The position numbers and the translations under genes are program-made. Below are positions 25,444-36,700 of a stretch of 64,000 bases of DNA, piece after piece. The first letter of the stretch is position 1. Every line of letters begins with the position of its first letter. The notes under the pieces are model-generated. The model was not told where the DNA came from. It saw only the letters and a list, made by a program, of their open reading frames with translations, and did not search any database. The DNA is from Clytia hemisphaerica (lineage: Eukaryota > Cnidaria > Hydrozoa > Leptothecata > Clytiidae): the NCBI GenBank assembly GCA_902728285.1, contig CACVBU010001120.1:620001-684000 (forward strand), in the 5' to 3' direction.

Positions 25444-25802
25444 GCACGTTTTTTATTAGAACACCTAAAATTTGGCTGAGCCTTGATGTGCTTATTCATT
25501 AATTTTTTAGCAATTTTCAGCCTAAAATTTACTTAAATGTGTTCTTAATTTTTCAGACTACTCTAAATCGACAATATCATGCAAAATAAAGAGCACTTAA
25601 AATTGGTAAAATTTGGACAATATTTGACTCTCGATTTTAGAAAATCCATCCCTTCGGTTAAAACTGCTTGAAAAGAGGAACAAATTGTAGTTTCTTGTCA
25701 TTTTTTTCCAAACTGAGGCTGGGCATGTTTTTAAGATGTTCTTAATTTTTTGACGAATTTCAGCCTGAATGTTCTTATAAACTTCTAATAAAAAAAACGT
25801 GT
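25444..25802. mobile_element. Inverted-repeat element with CACGTTTTTTATTAGAACA ends
   Basis: The left end GCACGTTTTTTATTAGAACA is matched in inverted form by TTCTAATAAAAAAAACGTGT at the right. The inside (TTAATTTTTCAGAC, AAAGAGCACTTAAAATTGG) is shared with 42243-42540, and similar ends occur at 58358-58886 and 24590. Confidence 0.65.
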
Positions 25803-25874
25803 AGGTGCAGCGCTCTTTACATAAAGTTTGGCCTTTTTTTCAATTGTAATTTCTAATCAAATATCTAATTCAAC

Positions 25875-26719
25875 CAAGGACACTTGTATAGCGTAGCTGG
25901 ACTGAGTACAACGGCTATTTCTCTTTCTCTTTTTAACACATGTCTGTCGTAGCGAATCCGCGAACCCCGGTCAGCGGTTGAGAATATTTTTTTCAAATTA
26001 ATTGAAATAATTAGTTGTTGCAAAGTTTATTAGTTTTCATAAAGGACTTTTTTGCAAGATTTTATATTTGACTTTATCCTGAATGGAGATTTTTAGAATA
26101 AAATATAAGTTTGATCAATTTATAAGCCAAAAACCTTGAAAAAAGGGTCCTTCGAAAAAGTTAAATTGTAAATTACGTAAGTTATTTCAAGGTGTAACAA
26201 ATATTTTAAACAACTCTTAGAAGGTTGAAGTTGAAAATGACGAAGAAAAAATGAGTAAAAAATAGCCTAAACTCGCCTAAACTTTCACCAAAGTACCCAA
26301 ATCTTATAATGGCTATAGCAAGATGTCGAACAAGGAACGGAATACATCATACTACAGCTGCTAAAAGAAAAATCTAAACATCATTCATGAGAAAGAAAAT
26401 TTTCTCTTTTTTAATGATTTGATTGTATAAAGGCGTGATAAAACTCATTATAAAGTAATTGTTCGATTGTTGTTTTCTTGTTATTGCAATCATGTCAAAG
26501 GAATTTCATAAAATATCTTTCCGTGCAAAATACATCTTTCTGACGATGGTTTTTCATTGTGAAGTACTTTTATTAAAAAGTATTTCTGATTGGTTGAAAA
26601 AACATGAGGAACGACCTCTTATTGGTCAAAGAAAGACAATATCTATTATTACGACGACACACATGGTTCAAAGAAAATAAATTTGTGCTCAGTCCAGCTA
26701 CGCTATACAAGTGTCCTTG
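25875..26719. mobile_element. 845-bp TIR element with 7-bp target duplication
   Basis: The ends CAAGGACACTTGTATAGCG and CGCTATACAAGTGTCCTTG are exact inverted repeats that continue through the next AGCTGGACTGAG. The flanks carry ATTCAAC at 25868-25874 and 26720-26726, an exact 7-bp direct repeat. A 73-codon frame inside shows no transposase features. Confidence 0.8.
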
Positions 26720-27138
26720 ATTCAACTAAATATTGTAGCATTGTGGCATTTTTTTAAATATTTGAGCCCCGGATTGATGATTGATGATTGTTCATTTCCA
26801 TTTTAAAAAGCTTTAAAAGCGACATTCCAAGGTTCAATTTTTTACCAATTTCATGATAAATTTTCTTATAAAGTATATTCTTATAAAAAAAGTGTATAAT
26901 TCAAAATTAAAAAGTAAAAGAACTACTACAATTAAGAAATTCTCTTATGAATGTCAGATAATTTTGAGCAAACCATAGTTATTATAATGACTATGAGCAA
27001 ACATAGCTATAACCTCTTAAATTTTCTGGTCGGCATGTTCTTATGATGTTCTTATTTATTTTGCCGAATTTCGGACTAGATCTTCCCATAAACTGTATTC
27101 TAATAAAAGAAACTTGTATATGATTTAGAGGACTTAAC

Positions 27139-27282
27139 GGGCCCCCAGTGGTTCGCGTGAATGTGTGAATTGGAAAGCTTTGTGTGAACGAAAATTGCGT
27201 GAATTGCAAAAAAAAACATTGCGCGAATGCGTGAATTTGGGGAAAAGTTTTTCGTGAATTGAAAGTCCGCTGGGGGGGGGCC
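27139..27282. mobile_element. Short MITE with GGGCCCCCAG ends, copy 1
   Basis: Left end GGGCCCCCAGTGG and right end CCGCTGGGGGGGGGCC are inverted; the inside is a run of GCGTGAATTG/TTCACGC words. A larger copy is at 60113-60471. It ends only 73 bases before the first VPS9-ApoL exon. Confidence 0.65.
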
Positions 27283-27398
27283 TCCTTAACCTTGATGCTG
27301 TTGAGATCATGCTTTGACTAAAAGTAAAACTTTAGTATAACTTTCTCATTTTAGATTTGAACAATGTTGCATTGGAAGAATACAACTCAACTAAAATA

Positions 27399-30300
27399 AT
27401 GGGAAATAAACAAGAAAGATCGAAAGATTTGGACGAAGAACTAAAAGTCATTGATGGAAACAACGCGAATTCTTTTGATGATAATGGACCAATCAGCTAT
27501 CAGGTATTTTGCAAGCCAATGGTTTAAACTTTGGCTTTAAGTTTAGTGTGAAGTATCCGTGATATTCTCAAAGTGGTCTTATGTTGATGGAATGGTAACG
27601 GGCGATGATCCTAATACTAGAAACCCCATGAAATGCTAAATGTGTCATTTTGCCTTTTTTGTGCCTTTGAAGTAGAGATCTGGTTTGCCATAATCTAAAG
27701 CGCGATCTAGTTTCAATTTTTAGACTGGTGGCTACTTCTCCTGCCTTTTCATTCGTTTTCTTGAATTTTTCACAATTCGATAGATTCATTGGTCTCTTGA
27801 GATAACCGTGGGTTATTTCACCTCTCTAATTTGCTCAAATTCTCAATATATCGAGCGATTTTTAATTCCCTTGGCACTAGGCTGCACACATCCCCTCTGA
27901 TAAGTTTTGATATATATCAAAACTAATTTGGGGATGCATGCAGCCTACCTTGGCACTCGAAATATAAAGACTCGTCTCTATTTCAGGATGCAGTGGTCAT
28001 GATGTCCGACTACTTAAAAGAATTGACTATAAATGACGGTAAAAGTGAAATCACGAACAAACTGGACAACACTGTCACTCAAGCACTCTCCAAAGCTATA
28101 AATTTCCCTGAATTTGTTGATTTTGATGAGGAAGATAAATCATTGAATGAATTGATTCAATCTTACGCATGGATACAACCTGATGATCTCAAGATTCAAT
28201 TAGATCTACAAGTAAGCTTTTTGTTTTTTATCCTTAATGAGATGAAAGAGTTAATCTGTTATTGTTTTCTGATATAATGGAGTTTTTAATTGAGTCAGGG
28301 GTTTGAAGATTACCTCACCCCTGTCTCGCAGCCCCGGTGGAACTTCTTCCTACTGTGGGGATGAAAATTTCTATCAAAATATATAGGTGATAGAGATTCT
28401 ATTGTTCCCAGGTCAAAAAATCCAGTGGGGATGGTTTTGGAGTGCAAGTTCTTTCCATTTTTAATTTCCCAGTGGGTCTGAAATTGTTATGCATTTTGTC
28501 AACCGTGGAAGAAATTTTGACCAGTGGGAAGGGGATGCCAGCGGGTCTGTGACACATGAGTGTGATTAACTATGAACCAAATGATTGGTTCCAACATTTA
28601 CCTAGAAATCTTAAAGTCTCGCGAAGTTATAGTGGTGTGTTAGGATGGGAATAAGGGTAGGCTCTCCCAATGGAGACCTTTAGAGTGGGCGTCGGGAAAA
28701 ATACGGTTTCTAAGAAATCTTTTCTCTATTTCTACTACTTTCAGGACAAAAACACATTGTCTGGTTTGTCAGATGCTGTTCACTCATTGGCTATCATGAC
28801 AACACGTGACAATAATGCGTTCGAAATGTTGAAATGTCTCGTTAATTGTTGCAAACACGCGAATTACGCCATTCAGAAGGCGGGAAGTGGCGCCGATGAT
28901 TTGTTGCCCACACTTATTTATGTGGTGCTGAAGGTAAAATTGTTTGAATTGAGATCCCTTCTAGCCTAAAGATCCATTCCATGATTCCTTCTTTAATATA
29001 CTAATAGTGATGTAGTAGCATGATTTGGGCTATAGGTTTGACTTTTCCACCTCCAGATGGTGCTCATATGGCAGATGAAAACACAGGACAGCCAATCAAA
29101 TTTTGCCATTCTTTTATACGTCTCACATTCTTAGAGAAAAGGCAACTTTCGATACTTTTATTTTAGTAAGTGAGAACAGGGCTACTCTAGGGGCTGAGTT
29201 AGGTCCCGTATGCGCATCGGCGTATAGTCATTTTTTCTTTTGATCATGAAAGTATAGTATAAGTATATTTTTTTCAAGCAAGAAGGCTAAAAAGGGTTGA
29301 AAATCTAAAATCCCCCATTATGGAAATTTGTGCCAAACGCCAAACACGTTTTCTGACTCTTCAAGGACTATACTTTCATGATCAAAAGAAAAAATGACTA
29401 TACGCCAATGCGCATACGGGACCTAACTCAGCCCCTAGAGTATTAAACCAAAAATCATACTCATAGCTCAAACCGTGCTGTAAACATCAGATTATAAAAG
29501 TACAGTACGGATGACCTGTCCATCCCCTACCAAGCTTTTATTTCTTTTATTGAAAGTTACCGCTACGCAATATTCATTTGAGCTAAAAGCTTTTATGAGT
29601 TTGTGTTACGATGCCAATTCCTTGGAATGATACTACAATGGCTATATTTTCTCACGATTCCTAGGTGAAATATTTATAAAAAGACAGGAGTAATGATTCC
29701 GTTGGGAAAAATTCGCCTTCCTCTGGTTACTTTATTTAAGAAGACAGGAATACTAACTTTACATTGCATGATTTCTATTTTTTTCAGAGCAATCCACCAA
29801 GACTTTATTCTCACTTAAAGTTCGTTTCCAACTTCCTGACAACCAACGATCAAATCTTCACCAACAGTCATCGTATATCACACGCTGTTCCTCGCCTCTT
29901 TGGTACCATTATTGATTGTTGTTTCACTAACATTCAAGTTGCCGTGGCAACCGTTAGAACAATGACACCATGTGAAGAAACGAGGGAAATTAGATATGGC
30001 GAACAAAAGATGCCAGATTACCTCGATAGCCAGGTTCTTTGTCATTTAAGGTTGACGTTGGCCCTGTTCTAGGCGTAAAGTAGAAGGCTTCTTTCACCAC
30101 TTGGGCTACGCACTGGATTTAGCTTGAATACAACAAAGTTTAAACTTTAGAACGTTCATAACGTGAATATAGCGTTGAGAGAAACTTAGGTTAAAAAGTC
30201 GATTTTGTCGTCTCCAAATTTCTCTCATTTCCCAGTCCCTCATTATCATTATCCAGAACCGTAAACATCCCTCTCCGTAAACATCCCTCTCCGTAGTCAA

Positions 30301-32604
30301 AGAATACTCTTGAGCCTAATCTATTTTCCTTATTTTTAGCTATCCTAGCCTTTAAGTCATCTTATTCTTGGTTGCCTGGGTACTTGATAAAATCAAATGC
30401 AAGCAGTTTCAATTTGAACACCCCCTTCTCACAGACCCACTGGCTGAACAAATCCTACCGGGTCTGTGAGAAGGGGGTGTATTTGACTTTTGAACTTAAT
30501 TCTTCCAGGATTTAAGGGGATCATTTTCAATGTATTACGAAGAAGATTTGAAACAACAATTCAAAGAATTAGAAGAAGGTCTCAACAAATTAATAAACGT
30601 TCGAAAATGTATTCGAGATGCACATCGAGAAGATATGATCCAAATCGCCGATAAATTGGATGGCAATAAAAAGAACGCACATATCGCAAAAGCTATTGGA
30701 TTGTTCGTGTCTATAGGAGGTTAGCCAGTGTGCCTTCCCACAAACCAAATTTTTTCTTTGTTAAATCGCGATAAAAAAGCGGTTTTCGTCTAACAGGCTA
30801 ATAGGAGGTTTGTTATTTTGAATTTGTCAACAATAGTTCTCGGATATTTTATCTGTTTGACATGGCTGAATTTCTTAAGGCTGAATTTAGGTTACAAATC
30901 ACCTTCACTATCCATGTGCTAATTCTAGTAAATCTGAAGAATCGAAAGCCTTTGCAATTTAAAAGCAAGTTTTGCGTGATAAAAAAATTTCTTATTTGTC
31001 CTGAAGAGGAAGAATCCTAAAAAATAAATAAAATAAATAAATAAACACTACTACTACTTATGATCCCCGCAAAGTAAAATTTCTGATGGGAGTATTTTGA
31101 AAGTGGTACCCTAATGGTAGCTACTCAATGTGGGTTGAAAAAAAATTAAGTGGAAATTTCATTGCATTATAAATTGATCCACATCGAATAATGCTACCAT
31201 TCTGGTATCACTTTCAAAATTTTATCAAATATTTTAGTTGGTCGGGATCGAGAAACTGCGTCAAGGGTTTTTAAAGGGTACCACTTTTCTGAAAACTCCG
31301 ATCAAAGAAGCCGGATATAGCTTGGTCCAGAATAAAGGTAGACTAAGACTTAAGAGACTCACCTGTATCACGTCATGTTTTTCAGGAGGGATAGTGAGCA
31401 TTGTTGGGTTCGGTTTGATGTTTACAACTTTTGGTGCATCGGCTGTCTTGATTCCACTGGGTGCCGCTCTCGGTGGAACGGGCGGGTTAACCGCAAGTAT
31501 CTCCACTTTTGTTGAATATGGTATAAAAAGGTATCTCTACTTCTTAATGGGACTTACATTTCTTAAAGTTATATGTAAAATGAGAAGCTATTAGGCTATA
31601 TTACAGGCTTATGTTTATTTTGGTCTAGTTTAACTTGACATTTCTCGCATTTCCACCACATTTCCTTGTGCAGTGTAATATCCACACCTCACGCTTTATC
31701 CTAAAGGTTACTGACCCCTACCAAAACCCTTCTCCATAATCAAAGTCATAAAATTGTGTTCCCCAAGCTTGTTCGAGTTATATTTCTCGAGATATTCACA
31801 TTTTTGTATTTATGACGTCATCAATCATGACGTCATGATCAGGTTTTCTTAAGATATCTCTAATTATAATATTTTGACAACAAAATTAAGTTACACCGAA
31901 TATGGTATTCTACATCCAAATATGCTTCCAAAAATGTAAAGTTTGTTATGGTTTAGGGACTGGAACTGGGGCGGAAAAATTTATGCAATTCTGGGGCATG
32001 CATTAAAATACCCGAGGTATTTTTAACATACTTTAGGTCAACAGCGAACGATATAAAGCGCATGCGTGAAGAATACGAAACAATCGTCAACGATGTCTTC
32101 AAATCTCTCCAAGATATCGAAAAAACCATCGAAAATGTTTGGAAATGGTATCATTATGTCGGGAAAACTGGAAAATCAGTTCTAGTAATAGTCGACGTTG
32201 TTGTCAAATTGGCGCGTCTTGCTGTTGCTATTGACAACGTTAGTGATGTCACTGCTACTGTATTTCGGACAGCTGGGGCGGCCGGGCGTGGACTTGCTAT
32301 CGCGGGTGTTGTTTTTAGTGCTATATTACTGCCCATTGATATGGTATTTTTTGGTATAAGTATAAAGAAGTTAAAAGACGATGAAAAATCTGCTCAAGCT
32401 ACGTCAATAAGAGACTGGCTAGATCAAGATTTACCAAGCTCTAAAGAGATAGAGGAAATCGTTGGAAGACTGAGAACGACGTTATTAAAGTTTACTGACG
32501 ATATAAGAAACGGTAAAGATGAACAAAGTTTGAATGAGGGTGAACAGAAGTTCATCAATGCTTTGGAAGAGATTAAATTGATGATCGAACAAAAGATCAC
32601 GTGA
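27399..32604 (+). CDS. VPS9 (Rab5 GEF-type) domain fused to ApoL-like module
   Basis: Exons: 27355-27503 (coding from an in-frame ATG at 27399), 27987-28211, 28745-28933, 29788-30033, 30509-30719, 31386-31530, 32037-32604; 562 codons. The exon at 27355 begins in mid-codon, so an upstream coding exon is possible. Residues about 115-240 resemble a VPS9 domain, which activates Rab5-family GTPases on endosomes: LKCLVNCCKHA, GADDLLPTLIYVVLKSNPPRL, CCFTNIQVAVATV. By my memory of Rabex-5, its key Asp, Pro and Thr are kept (D161, P165, T220) but the key Tyr is Cys (C217). Residues 256-562 are ApoL-like: a helical stretch, a Gly-rich hydrophobic segment (residues about 326-370, GAALGGTGG), then VFKSLQDIEK, VKLARLAVAI, a second hydrophobic hairpin (about 455-490) and IRDWLDQDLPSSKEI. 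Its neighbour on the minus strand is the homologous HEPN-ApoL gene. Role in membrane attack or endosomal traffic is inference. Confidence 0.75.
27882..27947. repeat. 66-bp palindrome in VPS9-ApoL intron 1
   Basis: AGGCTGCACACATCCCC at the left is matched by GGGGATGCATGCAGCCT at the right, with GTTTTGATATATATCAAAAC in the centre. A diverged relative with TTTGATATATCAAAACATAT is at 24228-24300, and GGGGATGCGTGCAGCCTA is at 24573. Confidence 0.7.
28316..28563. mobile_element. MITE with CACCCCTGTCTCAC ends (VPS9-ApoL intron 2)
   Basis: Left end CACCCCTGTCTCGCAGCCCC and right end GCGGGTCTGTGACACATGAG are inverted with small changes; the inside repeats GTGGGGATG, TTCCAGTGGG words. It is one of at least five copies in the window (35049, 39279, 55739, 57026). 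Confidence 0.75.
29183..29442. mobile_element. 260-bp MITE with about 75-bp terminal inverted repeats
   Basis: The ends CTCTAGGGGCTGAGTTAGG and CCTAACTCAGCCCCTAGAG are exact inverted repeats, and near-identity continues for about 75 bases through GACTATACG and CTATACTTTCATGATC. The element is flanked by TA on both sides, fitting Tc1/mariner-type insertion. It sits in VPS9-ApoL intron 3. The close arm identity suggests recent origin. Confidence 0.8.
30419..30480. repeat. 62-bp palindrome with CACCCCCTTCTCACAGACC ends
   Basis: Left CACCCCCTTCTCACAGACCC and right GGGTCTGTGAGAAGGGGGTG pair exactly with a short loop. It is a minimal relative of the 23791-24001 element and lies 28 bases before the acceptor of VPS9-ApoL exon 5. 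Confidence 0.8.
31093..31220. mobile_element. 128-bp MITE in VPS9-ApoL intron 5
   Basis: Ends ATTTTGAAAGTGGTACC and GGTATCACTTTCAAAAT are inverted with one change. Just after it, 31278-31330 (GGTACCACTTTTCTGAAAAC, CCGATCAAAGA, AGCTTGGTCCAG) repeats a segment found at 24484-24550 upstream of the gene. Confidence 0.7.
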
Positions 32605-33623
32605 CCTTTTTAAACCAATCAGATTGCTTGATTTTGTTTGTGTATCAAGAAAATTAAAATCAAGTACCATAAAATCTTCTCGACTAGTCAGTGCTTAACT
32701 TTTCATGCCCTAAATGACTTCATATTGTATGGTTATATTGAATTATATTTAAAGCGTGCATTGATAGACTTTTTCATAAATTACAAGAACAAGAACAAGA
32801 GCAAGCGACTGCCTCGTTTTAGAGACTAAAAATGATATTTTGAATAGAATCAAGCTTTGATAAACTCCTTTGGGACGCAATTATCATAGCGATCAATCCA
32901 AAACGAGACAAAAGATTGACAGAGATGTTCGCAAAGTAATTTATGAAAAGGCCTCAATTACCATCAATATATCCTAATAAAAAATAGAAAAAGATAATAT
33001 ATTTTGTACAGGTCAAATCTGAAAATGTATTTTAAAGTATTGAATATTGTAATATTTATTAAAAGAAGATAATTCTTTACTATGACACAGATAGGTTGGA
33101 AATCATATCTTTCTTTATGATACTTCAGAAACCTAACGATGAAAAGTCGTCGAGATATTTTTACTGCATGTAAAGACTAAGGAAAATCACGCTTTCATAT
33201 CAGAATAAGATTGAAAGTATAATTGGATTTTATCTGTCATCTATGCCAACCTAAAATGAAGAAACTTATTGACACATTTCCTGCATCAAAACATTCTGCT
33301 AATTGTCATCTTAAAGCCATCTATTTTGTTAAAGTTGACCTACTCTATCTTATTCAGTTGTCGATATTGCCATAGTTTTGTTAAGAAAAATGAATTAGTA
33401 AAATGGTCTCAAAGTCAGGTAGGTGTAAAAAGGATCAAATTCTTACTTCTCTTGCGGTGTCATTATAATTAATTAATTCTCATTTGAAAGAATTATCAAT
33501 GCTACTTGTTTCAATTATCAAACTTACTTCCTCTACGGTGGAGCCACATCTCATACTAACACAATCATGTGAAATCCTTATCAAGCCTTCAAAATTCTCC
33601 CTCATGGTGCTATTTAAATTCAG
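32605..33623. other. Intergenic spacer before the MAM gene
   Basis: AT-rich sequence with several short open frames, none with a recognisable domain or splice pattern. It should hold the 3' UTR of the VPS9-ApoL gene and the promoter of the MAM gene. Confidence 0.6.
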
Positions 33624-33630
33624 TATAAAA
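33624..33630 (+). promoter_or_regulatory. TATA box of the secreted MAM-domain gene
   Basis: TATAAAA lies 76 bases before the ATG at 33706 in the context TTCAGTATAAAAGCTCTGG. A start of transcription about 25-30 bases downstream would leave a 5' leader of about 50 bases without introns. Confidence 0.55.
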
Positions 33631-33705
33631 GCTCTGGACCTCGGTATTGCAGGCTCAATTAACGATCAAACTTAGAGACAGTCGTTTGATCTTAAGAAGA
33701 GGATA

Positions 33706-36700
33706 ATGGATCTGCTCAAGGTTATATTTCTGGTGTTTGCTCTGGTTTGCTTCTCTACAGGTATGAATTAGAATTTTTTTTGACTAGAAATTGTGTCGGG
33801 TTCTTCTTCTGTAGAGATTCTTTACAAATACAGCTAAAATTGGTGAAACATCTTTCCAAGCAGTCTGGAGATTCATGCTCTCTAAACAAAACTTACACCG
33901 CTAAATCAAATATGCCATCAGAAGCAACTCAATGAGAGTATGGTATTTATGACCCAGTTAGAATTTGTCTACATTTGGTTTGAATCTCGTGCCAGGATCC
34001 TGTATCTTCATTAATACTCGGACTACTACTGTCTTCTCGTTAATTCCGGTACACACGTCGAAATCTTTTATATAGATAGTGTAAGCCGAGCCTCTCAGCT
34101 AACTTCCAAGTAATCCTTGATAATTCAATTCCCTCGCTTTTCCAAAGATTTCCCTTCCAATATCTTGTTACAGGGAAAAGTTTATCAAAGAAAGATGGGA
34201 TATTGCCAAAGCTTGTGGAAATTTACAAAGAACTCAATCAACTGAAAAGTGAGTATCAAATATTCCACTCAGTGTTGCCTTCCCAACGAATTCCAAAAAT
34301 TAATTTAGTTTGTTATTATCTACGGTGTACAACTAAATCCCACGATAAAGCCCGCCCATGTTCAGTGAGAATATTAAATGATATTTCAAACAAGATCGAT
34401 CTACTTTTCCTACATACAAAGTAAAAAGGGACTACATTATGAAAGAGCCTCATCGAGAGCGATACTGAAAGACTTGTGTAACGTATGAAATATTAAATTT
34501 GATCTCAATACACATCTACTCTCGGGTACCAAATAGCTGGGGGGGGCGCTAATTAATTTTTCGAAAATTTTCCAGGCAGGACATTCTTATTCCAACCTAC
34601 TGCTTATTGATTTTTGGGAAATCTTTTTTAAAAATTCCCTCTTTTGCCCTAATTCTGCTGTATTAGCCTCATTTTCGAAAATTTTCCACCCAGGACATTT
34701 ATATTCCACCCCCCACTTATTAAGTTTTGAGATTTTTTTCAAACCCCACGCTTTTTCCAATTTCCCGGCTATTAGGTATCCGAGAGTATATCATAACTTT
34801 GTCATTCAATCTTTTTTACAGAGAGCGTAGCAGAAGAGATATCACATGATGTTAAGGAGCTGGTTGCTGACGAGGTGGCTAAAAAAACTACATGGTGTAA
34901 GTAGCCCCTAAGAAAGACTCTAAGTGATCGAAAACAAGTTTTTCTGCCAATGACGTCATCAAACGGATTCTTTAATATTTTTCTTAAACATTTCGAGGCT
35001 GTTTTATACCATATGTATGGTTAATATCATGCAGTTTTGAAAAAGTGTCCACACCCCTGTCTTACAGCCCCGCTGGAACTTTTTCAATCAATGGGGGATA
35101 AAAATTCCTAATTAAATCCCAATGGGGATAGAAATTCTTGGGTTGGGAGTGTAATTTTTAAACATGAAATTTCGAATGGGAATGAAATCAAAGTCAATAT
35201 CCTAGTGGGGCTGAAATTTCAGGGGATACGAAATTTTTGCCAAATTTTCCAGTGGGGCATGGGGTCCCAGCGGGTCTGTGACACAGGGGTGTGGATCCCT
35301 TATATTTATGGGGAGAAGAAGCTATCCCAAGACTTTACCTTGTCTACCTTATAATAAACTCCATTCATTAAAGCATGTGGTTTTGAAAGCTCATGTGCTG
35401 ACACATTCAAGAATTCGGCAACAGGACAAATCAAATGGATCAAGAAGAATCACGATGGAAATCTCCCCGATCGAAAACATCCGAGAGGAGTTGCAATGCT
35501 TGTTCAAATCACACAGGTAAGTTGTGCTTTTGAAAAAGTGTTACCAAAGATTTGATTGTAGCATTGTTGGTGCAGTTGTTTGTTTTACCCAATACGATTG
35601 CTTACTTTTCTTGATGGAACTTTTTTTCTAAAGATCTTACTTTTATCCCTTTATAAAACCATTGAAAAAGCTTCAATAGGTTTGTCATAACTACACTCGA
35701 TTGTTTTTTAGTAAAATCTAGTAGACTTGTTTAACGTGCTTTTATTTCAGAACCACAACACTAAGGGAGTGGTCAGAAAGTATCTACTAGGGGGGGGTGG
35801 AGGATTCTAGGGGGGGTTCCAAAATTTTTTCGGGGGTTTTTTTTTTTTTTTTTTTTTTAGGGTTTAGGGGGGGTTTCAAATTTTTTTTGAGGGTTTAGGG
35901 GGGGGTTCCAAATCTTTTGGGAAACTCAAGAGAAAATGTAGGAAGTCTAATTTCATAGTTTTACGTTTCAAGATTTAAAAATTTTTTCGGCCTGACGGCC
36001 GACAACTCAGAATTTATTTTATTTCATATATGTACATGTCATACTAACATTATTTGGGCATATTCGCCTTGCCCTTTTGGTTTGTAGCATTGAGCTAAAT
36101 GAGGGAAGTAGATTAGTGGCTTTCACAGCTCATCAGAGTGGTTTGAAAAAGTACTTTTTAGAAATAAATTTGTCAAAACAAAGTGTCTTTTAGCATCGAC
36201 ATTTTCTCCCGTCGGCGCAAACCATGGTTGTGCCTCCTTAGTCTCTACTAATATCTTATAAATTATATACACAGAACTTTGATAGACCCTGGAAAACCTG
36301 AAAATATTGGTTTATAGGGAAATTTCAAACTCAGAGAATTTTATTTTTCAGACTCCTTTTAACAACAGAATAGCTTGTATTTTAGGGTCTCGAGTACCTG
36401 ATCTTCAAAATTTTCTCCCTTCGGGGCCAACCATGGTGGCCCCTCAGGATATTTTGAGTAATTGAGTAATGCCTCTGTAATGTAGGGAGATTATGTATCA
36501 GGGAAAATAAGCCGTAATTTTCTCCCAAACCTTTGGGAAACTCAGAGAAAATAACTCGTTGATTCTTATTTTAACCCTGGACTTTTCCTATAGGAGATCT
36601 ACCATTTTGATTGACGTTTACACCACAGGTTTTTTTTTTTTTTGCTTACTTCAGAGAAATTCCGTCGTAACCATGGAAATCGACGGAAAAAATCCCGTGG

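Larger units (their letters stand above)
22049..27354. other. Divergent intergenic region between the two ApoL-like genes
   Basis: The HEPN-ApoL and VPS9-ApoL genes are transcribed away from this 5.3-kb region, so both promoters should lie here unless a 5' exon is missed. No clear TATA box was seen at either end. Most of it is repeats: 22183-22785, 23791-24001, 24228-24600, 25444-25802, 25875-26719 and 27139-27282. No exon chain was found. Confidence 0.6.

Noticed and set aside
26459-26680. 73-codon open frame as a possible transposase
   Set aside because: It lies within the 845-bp TIR element, has no DDE or helix-turn-helix features and is too short.
32154-32336. Minus-strand Ala/Thr-rich frame
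   Set aside because: It is the shadow of the last VPS9-ApoL exon; the plus-strand frame is longer, spliced and conserved with the HEPN-ApoL gene.
35278-35520. 80-codon frame in a different phase from the MAM-gene exon
   Set aside because: It starts in a MITE and does not keep the MAM pattern; the phase used in the model joins both neighbours and gives a proper MAM domain.
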